Shown here one piece after another: positions 41,452 to 50,080 of a DNA stretch of 64,000 bases (its first letter is position 1; every line of letters starts with the position of its first letter). This DNA comes from Geothrix sp. 21YS21S-2 (GTDB lineage Bacteria; Acidobacteriota; Holophagae; Holophagales; Holophagaceae), in the NCBI RefSeq assembly GCF_030846775.1, contig NZ_CP132910.1, forward strand, positions 4,281,001 to 4,345,000. The letters run 5' to 3'. Under the pieces are notes generated by a model, which had not been told where the DNA came from, ran no database searches, and was given only the letters and a program-made list of their open reading frames with translations. The position numbers and the translations under genes were made by a program.

Positions 41452-42230
41452 GCGTCCTCCCCGGCCAGCAGGGCCTTGCCCACCAGGGAGAACCCGATGG
41501 AGATGAGCAGGAGCAGGGCCCACACGGGCAGGACGATGCGCCACTCGCCCAGGATGAGGTTCCGGTAGTTGCCGCCCACGTAGGTGCCCAGGCTGGGCGT
41601 GGTGGGGGGCAGGCCGAAGCCCAGGAAGCTGATGGTGGATTCCATGAAGATCACCGCCGGCACCCGCAGCAGGAAGACCGCCAGCATGAAGCCCTTCATC
41701 TGGGGCAGCAGGTGGCGCGCCAGGATCCAGGCCTCGCCGGCGCCCAGGGCGCGGCTGGCGGACACGAACTCAGCCTCGCCCAGGGCCTTGAGCCGGGCCC
41801 GGAACATCAGGGCGGGCACGGCCCAGCCGATCACCGACAGGGAGGCGCCCACGGCCAGGGTGGGGTCCAGGTCCAGGAAGCCCAGGTCCCGGGCGGTCTT
41901 CAGGAGGAAGGCCATGGTGATGAGCACCAGGATGTCGGGCAGGGCGAAGAAGAATTCCGAGACCTTGGTGATGGAGAAGTCCACGGCGCCCTTGGCCTGG
42001 GCGGCGGCCAGCGCCAGCAGGATGCCAAGGGCGGTGGTGAGGCCCGCGACGCCCGCGGCCAGGGCCATGGACCGTCCCAGGCCGCCCAGGGCGCGCTCGC
42101 AGACGGTCTGCGTGGGGAACTCCAGGTCCATGCCGAAGGGGCAGGCGTGGATCCAGCGCGGCAGGACCGACAGCGCCAGCAGGAGCAGGAGGAGGGAGAG
42201 GCCCGCGAGGCCCTTGGCACGCGGTGTCAT
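41448..42230 (-). CDS. Oligopeptide-type ABC transporter, permease (OppC/DppC-like)
   Basis: A 260-aa inner-membrane protein with about six hydrophobic helices. The EAA loop, which contacts the ATPases, reads EFVSASRALGAGEAWILARH then LLPQMKG. STISFLGFGLPPTTPSLGTY is typical of DppC. ATG 42230 overlaps the other permease's stop by four bases (ATGA). Confidence 0.9.
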   Translation of the reverse strand: MTPRAKGLAGLSLLLLLLALSVLPRWIHACPFGMDLEFPTQTVCERALGGLGRSMALAAGVAGLTTALGILLALAAAQAKGAVDFSITKVSEFFFALPDILVLITMAFLLKTARDLGFLDLDPTLAVGASLSVIGWAVPALMFRARLKALGEAEFVSASRALGAGEAWILARHLLPQMKGFMLAVFLLRVPAVIFMESTISFLGFGLPPTTPSLGTYVGGNYRNLILGEWRIVLPVWALLLLISIGFSLVGKALLAGEDA

Positions 42231-43096
42231 GGCGCGGGCTCCAGCCAGGAGCGCACGCATTGGGCGGCCATGGACACCAGCACCAGGAGGGCCGCGAACA
42301 CCGTGGTGCCCACCACCACCAGGGCCGCCTGGCGCTGCTCGGCGGCGTAGACGTAGAGGTAGCCGAAGCCGTGGATGTTGAAGACCCGCTCGGCGATGAA
42401 GCTGCCGGTGAGGAGCAGGGTCACCTTGGGCACGGCGCCGTCCAGGAGGACCAGGGTGGCGTTGGGCATGGCGTGGCGCCAGATGACGCGGTCGTCGGAG
42501 AGGCCCTTGGCGCGTGCGGTGAGGACGTAGGGCCGCCCCATCTCCCGGGCCAGGGCGCCATAGAGCACCTGCCCGAAGAAGGCCGCCGCCGGCAGCGCCG
42601 TGGCGAGGGCGGCGGCGGCCTCGAAGGGCAGGCGCGAGCCGGCCAGGTGCGTGCCCAGGGGGATGGCCAGCGCCAGCGCGAAGAAGAAGGGCGGGGTGGC
42701 GTAGATGAGGTCGGGCAGGACCTCCAGGGTGCGCCGGTCGAGGCGGTTGCGGGTGCGCACCCGGAACCACGCGTACAGGTAGGCCCAGCCCAGGGAGAGG
42801 ACCAGCCCCATGAGCCCGATGCGCAGGCTGCTGCCCAGCGCCGCGGCCAGGTCGCCGATGTCGAAGCCCTGCTGGTCGTTGCCCAGGGGCTCCCCCTTCG
42901 CGAGCTTGACCCAGGGCCGCAGGAACCCCAGGGCCTGCCCCTTGCCCAGGTCGCGCTCCATCTGCGCCTGGAGGGAGACCACCTGGGGGCGCTTGGCGTC
43001 CTCGTTGACGGGCACGGGAAGGCGCACCACCAGGGCCTGCACCAGGAACGCGACGATGGGGATGATCGCCAGGTCCCGCAGGAACCGGAGCCTCAC
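42227..43096 (-). CDS. Oligopeptide-type ABC transporter, permease (OppB/DppB-like)
   Basis: A 289-aa membrane protein. The EAA loop reads PYVLTARAKGLSDDRVIWRH then AMPNATL; GSFIAERVFNIHGFGYLYVY follows as in OppB. The N-terminal helix is followed by a long periplasmic segment. GTG 43096 overlaps the stop of the binding-protein gene (GTGA), so translation is coupled. Confidence 0.88.
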   Translation of the reverse strand: MRLRFLRDLAIIPIVAFLVQALVVRLPVPVNEDAKRPQVVSLQAQMERDLGKGQALGFLRPWVKLAKGEPLGNDQQGFDIGDLAAALGSSLRIGLMGLVLSLGWAYLYAWFRVRTRNRLDRRTLEVLPDLIYATPPFFFALALAIPLGTHLAGSRLPFEAAAALATALPAAAFFGQVLYGALAREMGRPYVLTARAKGLSDDRVIWRHAMPNATLVLLDGAVPKVTLLLTGSFIAERVFNIHGFGYLYVYAAEQRQAALVVVGTTVFAALLVLVSMAAQCVRSWLEPAP

Positions 43097-44781
43097 GGCT
43101 TCACCGGCAGGCTGCAGGTGAGCCGGGTGAAGTCGATGAAGTTGAAGGGGTCGATGGTCAGCTCCCGCAGCCAGGGCCGGGTGCGGAAGTAGCGGTCCGG
43201 GTAGAAGAGGGGCACCACGACCACCTCCTCGGCCAGGAGGATCCGCTGGGCCTCCCAGGCGCGGTCCGCCATGGCCGCGGGTGCCACTTCCGCGGTGGCC
43301 TGGGCCTCGCGCTCGAAGCGCCGGTAGGCCGGGCCCGCGCCTCCGGCCTCGAAGCCGGTGTAGCTGCCGTTGTCCTGGGCGGGGTCGCCGCTGTAGGTGA
43401 AGGGCAGGAGGAACTCCTGGGGGTGGGGGAAGTCGGCGCCGGTGCGCCGGAAGTGCAGCTCGTGCCGGGCGCGGCGGTCCTGGGTGAGCATCTCCTCGGT
43501 CATGGTCCGGGTTCCCAGGAGCCGCACCCGCAGGCCCACCTCCGCGAGCTGGACGCGCACGCCCTCGGCCAGGGCCGCCTCGGGCAGGAAGGTGCCGTTC
43601 TCGTGGTAGACCAGGGTGAGCTCGCGGCCCGTCCAGCCGGCGCGCTCCACGAGGCGCCGGGCCTCGGCGCGGTCGAAGGGGGGCAGGGCCCTGAGACGGG
43701 GGTCCCCGTCCCCCAGGCGCCCGGGAAAGCCCTCCGGCAGGAGCTGGGAGGCCGCGCGGAAGCGGGGCAGCACGTGCTCGCCCAGGGCCCGCCGGTCCAG
43801 GGCCATGGCGATGGCCCGGCGCACGTCCAGCGGCAGGAGCCGGGTGCTCAGGCCCATCCAGAAGGTGCTCCAGAGCGCGGCCTGGCGGCGGTCCGCGGGG
43901 TGGCGGAAGGTGGAGGGGCCGTCGTCCAGGAAGTTGAAGTCCACGCGGCCCTGGTCGTAGAGCATGGTGGCCAGGTCCGAGGGGAACAGGACCACCCGGG
44001 GCACCCGCCCGGGCAGGGCGGGGTAGTGGGGGTTGGCCACCAGGTCGATGCTCTCGTCCAGGCGGTTCCATTCCCGGATGCGGTAGGGCCCCAGGGCCAG
44101 CGGGTCGCCGCCTCCGGTGCGCCGGTAGTAGGCGCGGATCTGGTCCTCGGACAGGCCCCGCAGCCGGTGGGAGGGGGCGGGGTAGAAGGCGTAGACGCCG
44201 GCCAGGTACCCGGGGAAATAGCTCCTGGGCGCCGCGAGGCGCACCTGGAAGGTGCGGGCGTCCAGGGCCCGGAAGCCCACGCGGGCCAGGGCCGCGGCGC
44301 GCCCCGGCCCCGGCGGGAGGGCCAGGTAGTCCCGCACGCCCACGATGTCGCTGAAGTACTTGCTCTCCTTGCCGTCCAGGGCCCGGCGCCAGCCCAGGAC
44401 GAAGTCCGCGGCGCAAAGGGGGGCGCCGTCGGACCAGAAGACGTCGTCCCGCAGGCGGAAGGTGTACTCCACAGGGTGCGACGGGTCGTCCACGGCGCAG
44501 GCGCCGGCCACGTCCAGCACCAGGTCCTGGGTGGCGGTCCAGGTGTAGAGCCCGCGCATGGTGGCCCGGGCGACGGTGTAGTTGGGCGGGCTGAAGTCGC
44601 TGCTGAGGTTCCAGTCGAGGGTGTTGGGGGTGAGGTTGATGGCGATGCGCAGGACGGCGTCCTCCACCCGGGTGGGCGGCGCGTAGCGGGGCCGCGCGAT
44701 GTGCCGGGCCGCGGCCACGCCCAGGGCGAGGAGGCCGCAGAGGCCCAGCGTGAACCAGGGTGTGCGCGGAGGACGGATCAT
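43093..44781 (-). CDS. Family 5 extracellular solute-binding protein (OppA/DppA-like)
   Basis: A 562-aa protein. An N-terminal hydrophobic anchor (FTLGLCGLLALGVAAARHIA) without a lipobox keeps it at the membrane or is cleaved. SBP_bac_5 features: LRIAINLTPNTLDWNLSSDF, MRGLYTWTATQDLVLDVAGA, YTFRLRDDVFWSDGAPLCAA (family signature around FRLRxDVxWSDGxP), LDVRRAIAMALDR, and LTLVYHENGTFLPEAALAEG. First gene of the operon; each following gene overlaps by four bases. Start ATG 44781 is 35 bp from the divergent M23 gene. Ligand likely peptide. Confidence 0.9.
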   Translation of the reverse strand: MIRPPRTPWFTLGLCGLLALGVAAARHIARPRYAPPTRVEDAVLRIAINLTPNTLDWNLSSDFSPPNYTVARATMRGLYTWTATQDLVLDVAGACAVDDPSHPVEYTFRLRDDVFWSDGAPLCAADFVLGWRRALDGKESKYFSDIVGVRDYLALPPGPGRAAALARVGFRALDARTFQVRLAAPRSYFPGYLAGVYAFYPAPSHRLRGLSEDQIRAYYRRTGGGDPLALGPYRIREWNRLDESIDLVANPHYPALPGRVPRVVLFPSDLATMLYDQGRVDFNFLDDGPSTFRHPADRRQAALWSTFWMGLSTRLLPLDVRRAIAMALDRRALGEHVLPRFRAASQLLPEGFPGRLGDGDPRLRALPPFDRAEARRLVERAGWTGRELTLVYHENGTFLPEAALAEGVRVQLAEVGLRVRLLGTRTMTEEMLTQDRRARHELHFRRTGADFPHPQEFLLPFTYSGDPAQDNGSYTGFEAGGAGPAYRRFEREAQATAEVAPAAMADRAWEAQRILLAEEVVVVPLFYPDRYFRTRPWLRELTIDPFNFIDFTRLTCSLPVKP

Positions 44782-44799
44782 TCTGGGTACAGACTAACC

Positions 44800-44805
44800 T
44801 ATGCT
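44800..44805 (+). promoter_or_regulatory. -10 box for M23 peptidase gene
   Basis: TATGCT lies 11 bases before ATG 44817, so the mRNA leader is about 5 bases or none. The 35-bp divergent gap must also serve the transporter operon on the other strand. Same hexamer as before the hybrid kinase at 60485. Confidence 0.4.
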
Positions 44806-44816
44806 ACGGTTCTGGG

Positions 44817-45611
44817 ATGTTCCCGGCCCTGCTCCTCCCCGCCCTTCTCGCCGCGCTGCCCTTCAAGGCGTCGCCCGTGCCCGGGGGCGTGGCGGTGGTT
44901 CCGGTGCCGGGGCCCCGCGCCGCCTACCACGGGGAGCGCGTGCTGGTGCGCAAGGGCGCCCGGGGGTGGGAGGCGGTGGTGGGCATCCCGCTCTCCGCAA
45001 AGCCCGGCCCCGACAGCCTGGACGCCGGAGGCGCCGCCGTGCCCTTCACCATCCGGGCCAAGCACTACCCCGAGCAGCACGTCACCCTCAAGAACAGGCG
45101 CCAGGTGAACCCCTCGCCCGAGGACGAGGCCCGCATCGCCCAGGAGGGCGCCCTGACGAAGCCGGCGTGGGTGGTCTGGCCCGAGGGCTTCGAGCCCACC
45201 CTGAAGTTCCTCCACCCCACCTCCGGCGCCCTCACGGCCTCCTTCGGCATGCGCCGGGTCTTCAACGGCGAGCCGAGGTCGCCCCACTCGGGCCTGGACA
45301 TCAAGGCCGGCGCGGGCCAGGTGGTGCGGGCCCCGGCGGCGGGCGTGGTGGTGCTCACGGGGGACTTCTTCTTCAGCGGCAACGCCGTGTTCCTCGCCCA
45401 CGGGGAGGGCGTGGTGAGCCTGTTCGCGCACCTGTCGAAGGTGCTGGTGAAGGACGGGCAGGTGCTCAAGGCCGGGGAGCCGCTGGGGCGGGTGGGCATG
45501 ACGGGGCGGGCCACGGGGCCGCACCTGCACTGGTCGCTGAGCCTGAACAACGCGCGGGTGGATCCGAGGATCTTCCTGCAGGGGACCCGGGGGGCGGAGG
45601 GTTCAAAGTAA
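44817..45611 (+). CDS. M23 (LytM-type) zinc endopeptidase
   Basis: A 264-aa exported protein. Signal peptide MFPALLLPALLAALPFKA; then a beta-rich N-domain (VAVVPVPGPRAAYHGERVLV); and a C-terminal LytM domain: ASFGMRRVFNGEPRSPHSGL then DIKAGAG (HxxxD zinc ligands), FFFSGNAVFLAHGEGVVSLF, AHLSKVLV and TGPHLHWSLSLNN (HxH). This is the layout of enzymes that cut peptidoglycan cross-bridges. ATG 44817 has no strong ribosome site and may be read from a near-leaderless transcript. It is divergent from the peptide transporter operon. Confidence 0.92.
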   Translation: MFPALLLPALLAALPFKASPVPGGVAVVPVPGPRAAYHGERVLVRKGARGWEAVVGIPLSAKPGPDSLDAGGAAVPFTIRAKHYPEQHVTLKNRRQVNPSPEDEARIAQEGALTKPAWVVWPEGFEPTLKFLHPTSGALTASFGMRRVFNGEPRSPHSGLDIKAGAGQVVRAPAAGVVVLTGDFFFSGNAVFLAHGEGVVSLFAHLSKVLVKDGQVLKAGEPLGRVGMTGRATGPHLHWSLSLNNARVDPRIFLQGTRGAEGSK

Positions 45612-45764
45612 GCCTAATAAAATTGATGACTTATGGGTATCGCTCGCAAGATCTATACACGTCATTACCGAGGCCCCGTGAAATGCCCTTCATTCGCCCC
45701 CTCTCCAGTCTGAATACGACATCAACATCGCGTTGAACCAGGTCCTCACGAGGCCGAGGATCCT

Positions 45765-46556
45765 CTAGTCCGCCTTGCCCTCGGTCCCCTTGGCGTATTC
45801 CTTCAGGAGCTCCTGCTTCTGCTTCGCGTATTCGGCTTCCGTGATCAGGTCCTGCTCCCGGAAGCGCTTCAGGCCGCGCAGGCGCTCCTCGATGCTGGCG
45901 GGGACCGCGGCGGGCGCCTTGGCCACGGGCTCGGCGGCCCTGGGGGCCGGAGCGGGGGCGGCCGCGGGGGTCGCGGCCACGGGAACCGGCTTTTCCGCCG
46001 GGGCGGCCAGGGGAAGCACGAGCCAGTCCGCCCTGCGCGCCTCGGCCCCGGGGGCCTTCAGGACGGCGGCGCCCGCCTTGTCCCGGTAACCGTAGTCGAA
46101 GGGGGGCAGCTTGTTGTCCAGGTTGTAGGCGTAGACGAAGTCCAGGCGCGTGTCGTGGACGATGAGGTTGAGTCGGCCGCCGGTGGCGAAGACCCGCGCC
46201 GTCACCCCGAGGGACTCGGCGAAGAAGCCGCTCTCGCGCTTGAAGGTGCTCAGGACCACCAGGTCCTCCCCGGGGCCGGCGGCGGCGAAGGCTTCCGCCA
46301 TGGCCTTGGACATGGCGTCGGCCTCGGCGGGGGTGAACAGGGGGGCGTCCTTGGGGCCGTTGGCGAAGCGCACGGAGGCCAGGGCCTGGGCGAGCACCGC
46401 GGGTTCGACCGCCAGGGGATGGGTGTTGGCCTGGGCCCCCTTCTCGGCCGGGGTCCGCCTCACGTAGCTGAGGTTTCCGAAGTCCCAGGTGCGGCGGGGC
46501 GCGGCGTGGGCGGCGGGAATCATCATCAGGGCCAGGGCGGCGGGGAGAAGTCTCAT
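45765..46556 (-). CDS. Exported protein with C-terminal SHOCT domain
   Basis: A 263-aa protein. Signal peptide MRLLPAALALMMIPAAHAA; a central beta-alpha region (GEDLVVLSTFKRESGFFAES then RLNLIVHDTRLDFVYAYNLD); an Ala/Pro-rich linker; and at the end SIEERLRGLKRFREQDLITE then AEYAKQKQELLKEY, the SHOCT pattern of short amphipathic helices with E-x-L-T-E-E-E-F-like spacing. It lies 27 bases after the WD40-caspase lipoprotein gene and so likely works with it. SHOCT is thought to mediate oligomerisation or membrane contacts. Confidence 0.75.
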   Translation of the reverse strand: MRLLPAALALMMIPAAHAAPRRTWDFGNLSYVRRTPAEKGAQANTHPLAVEPAVLAQALASVRFANGPKDAPLFTPAEADAMSKAMAEAFAAAGPGEDLVVLSTFKRESGFFAESLGVTARVFATGGRLNLIVHDTRLDFVYAYNLDNKLPPFDYGYRDKAGAAVLKAPGAEARRADWLVLPLAAPAEKPVPVAATPAAAPAPAPRAAEPVAKAPAAVPASIEERLRGLKRFREQDLITEAEYAKQKQELLKEYAKGTEGKAD

Positions 46557-46583
46557 GGCGAGCTACCTCGGGATTTTTCGATC

Positions 46584-48965
46584 CTACCGCACTTTGCCGA
46601 TGGGGAACCCCATGCCGCTGGGGGAAACCGTGGGGAACTGGGCGCGCTTGAAGATCTTCTCGGCGAGCCGGGGCACCTCGTCGTCCACGTAGTTGGCCAG
46701 CTCGGTGGTCTTGACGAAGCCGTCCCCGTCGCTGTCGGCCCTTCCCTTCATGCCCTCGGTGAGGACGTGGGTGAACAGGCCGTGGCCCTGGTAGCCTTCC
46801 AGGGCCTCCTGGACCGAGGTGGAGGCGGCCAGGACCGTCGAACCCACGGCGCGGCTCAGCACCTTGATCGCGGTGTCCTCGCTCATGCCCCGGGTCATCA
46901 TGGCCACCTGGATGGCGTCGCCCAGCTTGCCGGCGCCGCAGGTGTCGATGACGACCAGCTTCTTCGTGGCGGGGATGTTGGCGATGAGCTCCTTGACCAG
47001 GTTCTGGCTGAGGGCGTCGGTCTTCAGCTTCGCGGTGGACGTGGAGCCCACCTCCGAGGTGATGAGGAAGTACTCGCCGTCGTCCACGGTGCCGTGGCTG
47101 GCCACGTAGAAGACGAAAAGGTCGTCCGGGTTCAGGTTCTGCATGGCCCGGAGCTCGCGGATGATGCTCTCGCGGGTGGTATCGCCGGGCGTGGTGAGCC
47201 GCTTGACATGGACCTCCCCGAACAGGGGGCCCGCGGTGGCGGCGAGGGTCTCGGCGAACAGGTCCGCGTCGGCCACCGCGAAATCGAGCTTGAGCTTGGG
47301 GTTCCTGTATTCGTTGATGCCGATCACCAGGGCGTGCAGGGAGGGCCTGGCGGCGGGCAGGAAGGACGCGGTGACGGTCTGCACGGCGTCGGCGCTCTGC
47401 ATGGAGTTGTCGTCGTTGAAGGCGATGGCGCGGATGGTGTTGAGCCCGGCGGTGAGCCTCACGGGATACTTCCGCACCGTGTCCCCGGTCCCCACCACGG
47501 CCAGCCCCCGGCCGCGGTCGAGCACGACGGCGGACCCGTTCAGGTAGAGCCGCACGTCCCCGATGCCGCCGCCGGAGTCGGCGATGCGCAGGGTCACCGT
47601 GGCCTCCCCCGCCGCCACCGCGGAAGGGGTGTCGACGATGGACACCACGGGCGGGGGGCGCACGTCGGCCACCTTGCGGTACCCCGCGAGCGAGCCTCCC
47701 GAGAGGGCGAGCTTGACCAGGTCGGGGCGGAAGAAGGACTCCCGCAGCTGGGCGATGGTATAGGGCTGCCCCTTCACCGCCACGCCGAGGTTCTGGTCGC
47801 CCTTCTCGGAAGCGTTGTAGTAGCCGCTGGGCGTCATGAAGAGCCACTCCCCGTCCTCGAAGGCGATCATGGAGGCCAGCTCCGCCCCGGTGGCCGCGTC
47901 GAAGTACCGGGCCGCGCCCAGGGTGGAGGCCACGAGGGTCCGGCCGTCAGGCGCGAAGGCCATGGAGGGGACGTTGTTGAGCATGTTGCCGGTGAGCTCG
48001 TCGGCGGCCTTCATCTGGCACACCATGCGGTCGGCCTCGATGTCCCAGAGCTTGTAGCTGGCCTTCAGGTCTCCGCTGAGCAGGAACCTGCCGTCGGGCG
48101 AAACGGCCAGCGCGCTGATCTGGGCGAGGATCTTGTTCATGGAGATGAGGCCGCCGGGCATCTGGTGGTGGCCGAAGGCCTTAAGCTGCTGGCCGGTCCT
48201 GGCGTCCAGGAGGAAGAAGGTGGTGTCCACGGCCGACATCGGACCTCCGGTGGACTGGTCCATGGCCACGATGCGGGTGCCGTCCGGGGAGAAGGCGGCC
48301 AGGGCCCAGGAGAGGGACTTGCGGCCGCCCAGGGCCGTCTGCCAGAGGACCCTGCCCGAGCCCCGGTCCACGAGGGACACCTGCCGGTCCAGGATCAGGA
48401 CGGTCTTCGCGTCCGGCGAAAGCGCGCCGAACTTCCCCGGGAACCGCTGCGTGATGGTCCCGGACCGGAGGTCGTGCAGGTTGCGCGTCCAGGACTCGGA
48501 GAACATGGAGGAGGTGATGCCCAGGGCGAACCGCCCGTCGGGGGTCACCGGCACGCCCACGGACATGCCGAGGAGGCCGTCCAGGAATTTCGGGACGCTG
48601 CGGGTCTCGGAGCCGGTGGCCAGGTCCCAGAACTTCAGGGTGCCGTCGTTGCTGGTGGAGGTGACGGTGCGGCCGTCGGCCAGGAAGCCCACGCCCTTGA
48701 TGAACCCCGTGTGGCCTTTGAACCGGCGGATCTCCTTCATCGCCGTCATGTCCCACACGTGCACCACCTGGTCCGAGCCGCCGGATGCCACCAGGCGGCC
48801 GTCCGGCGAATAGCTCACCGCCCCGACCAGCGGCACCTTCTTCTTGACCTCCATGGCCGTGTCCCGGGCCTCCACCTGGAGCTTGGGCTGGATGTGGCAA
48901 CCCAGCGCCGCGCCCAGGAGCAGGGCCAGGGCCAGGGGGTTGAGAAAGGAACGGGAAAGGAGCAT
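46584..48965 (-). CDS. Lipoprotein with WD40 propeller and caspase-like peptidase domain
   Basis: A 793-aa protein. A lipoprotein signal (LALALLLGAALGC, Cys about 22) anchors it in the envelope. WD40 repeats fill about residues 35-400: VGAVSYSPDGRLVASGGSDQ, VVHVWDM, FKGHTGFIKGVGF, TLKFWDL, KLWDIEA. A beta-rich part follows, then a caspase-fold (C14) domain: LHALVIGINEYRNPKLKLDF, catalytic His624 in VFYVASHGTVDDGEYF and Cys676 in LVVIDTCGAGKLGD. An EF-hand-like loop DSDGDGFVKTTEL occurs near the end. ATG 48965 has GAGGGGG five bases upstream. It is operonic with the SHOCT gene. Confidence 0.9.
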   Translation of the reverse strand: MLLSRSFLNPLALALLLGAALGCHIQPKLQVEARDTAMEVKKKVPLVGAVSYSPDGRLVASGGSDQVVHVWDMTAMKEIRRFKGHTGFIKGVGFLADGRTVTSTSNDGTLKFWDLATGSETRSVPKFLDGLLGMSVGVPVTPDGRFALGITSSMFSESWTRNLHDLRSGTITQRFPGKFGALSPDAKTVLILDRQVSLVDRGSGRVLWQTALGGRKSLSWALAAFSPDGTRIVAMDQSTGGPMSAVDTTFFLLDARTGQQLKAFGHHQMPGGLISMNKILAQISALAVSPDGRFLLSGDLKASYKLWDIEADRMVCQMKAADELTGNMLNNVPSMAFAPDGRTLVASTLGAARYFDAATGAELASMIAFEDGEWLFMTPSGYYNASEKGDQNLGVAVKGQPYTIAQLRESFFRPDLVKLALSGGSLAGYRKVADVRPPPVVSIVDTPSAVAAGEATVTLRIADSGGGIGDVRLYLNGSAVVLDRGRGLAVVGTGDTVRKYPVRLTAGLNTIRAIAFNDDNSMQSADAVQTVTASFLPAARPSLHALVIGINEYRNPKLKLDFAVADADLFAETLAATAGPLFGEVHVKRLTTPGDTTRESIIRELRAMQNLNPDDLFVFYVASHGTVDDGEYFLITSEVGSTSTAKLKTDALSQNLVKELIANIPATKKLVVIDTCGAGKLGDAIQVAMMTRGMSEDTAIKVLSRAVGSTVLAASTSVQEALEGYQGHGLFTHVLTEGMKGRADSDGDGFVKTTELANYVDDEVPRLAEKIFKRAQFPTVSPSGMGFPIGKVR

Positions 48966-49090
48966 GGGGACCCCCTCGCTGGGCGCAGGTACGCTTTCGC
49001 TTGAATTGTTTGATTTGATGGGCCAACTATCCCCCCGGCGGAGGACTCCTGTCAAGCGGGGGCGAGAAAGGCTGGATCCTTCGCCGTCAA

Positions 49091-50080
49091 ATGCCATCTA
49101 ATGGGGTCAGGCGGTACCCAACGCCTCGACCCCAACCGTCCCCTTCCTTCGGGGGTGCCCTTCTGAACCTGCCTTTCCTTCCCTACGCTCTCGCCCCCAT
49201 CGCGGCGGCCGCCGCGGGCGAAGGCCATGGTTTGTCTGCGTGGTGGTTCACCTGGTTCCTGCTCCTGGCGGGCCTAGCCGCCCTGGGGCTCTCGGTCTTC
49301 TGGCTGCAGTGGCGGATCCGACGCCTGTTCGACCGGAACAACGACCTGGAGCGCCAGATCGATGAGAACGCCAAGGCCCTGGAGGCGACCAACCGGGCCC
49401 TCCAGGAGGCCAGCCTCGTGGATCCCCTCACGGGTCTCCACAACCGGCGGTTCCTGGACCATTCCCTTGCCACGGACGCCCAGCAGGCCCGGCGCGCCTA
49501 CCAGGAAATGCGGGCCGCAGGCCGGGACCCCGCCGAGGGCAAGGAGGACATCCTCCTGTACCTGATGGATCTGGATTACTTCAAACAGGTCAACGACACC
49601 TGGGGCCAGGCGGCGGGGGACGCGGTGCTCTGCCAGCTGGGCCAGGCCCTCAAGGGGATCACCCGCAAGACCGATTTCCGGGTGCGGTGGGGCGGGGGGA
49701 CCTTCCTGGTGGTGGCCCGCCGGGCGCGACGCTCCGGCGCCCCCACCGTGGCCCGGAACCTCCTGGCGGCCGTGCGGGACCTGACCTTCCAGCTGCCCGG
49801 CGGGGACCAGATCCGCAAGCGCATCTCCATCGGGTTCACGGCGCTTCCCCTGCTGCCCCTGGGGCCGGAGCTGGGCACCTGGGAGCAGGGGGTGGCGATC
49901 GCGGAACAGTGCCTTGCGGCGGCCAAGCGAAGCGGCCGGGACCGCTACGTGGGGGCCATCTTCAAGGCCGACGCCACCCCGGAGCCGGTGCGGGACATGG
50001 AGACCTGGGATCTGGCCTGGGCCCGGGCCCATGGGCTCGTGGACGTGGTCTGTTCGGAGCCCGGATTCGTCTGGCCCTAG
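49091..50080 (+). CDS. Membrane GGDEF-domain protein with degenerate active site
   Basis: A 329-aa protein. One or two hydrophobic helices (FTWFLLLAGLAALGLSVFWL) precede a coiled coil (NNDLERQIDENAKALEATNR) and a GGDEF domain: VDPLTGLHNRRFLDHSL, LMDLDYFKQVNDTWGQAAGD. The active-site loop is GGGTF (residues 201-205) instead of GG(D/E)EF, so the catalytic acids are lost. An intact I-site RKTD lies five residues before it. It is therefore probably a c-di-GMP- or GTP-binding receptor rather than a cyclase. ATG 49091 gives a long non-membrane start; another start nearer the helix is possible. Its stop shares CTAG with a convergent gene. Confidence 0.8.
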   Translation: MPSNGVRRYPTPRPQPSPSFGGALLNLPFLPYALAPIAAAAAGEGHGLSAWWFTWFLLLAGLAALGLSVFWLQWRIRRLFDRNNDLERQIDENAKALEATNRALQEASLVDPLTGLHNRRFLDHSLATDAQQARRAYQEMRAAGRDPAEGKEDILLYLMDLDYFKQVNDTWGQAAGDAVLCQLGQALKGITRKTDFRVRWGGGTFLVVARRARRSGAPTVARNLLAAVRDLTFQLPGGDQIRKRISIGFTALPLLPLGPELGTWEQGVAIAEQCLAAAKRSGRDRYVGAIFKADATPEPVRDMETWDLAWARAHGLVDVVCSEPGFVWP

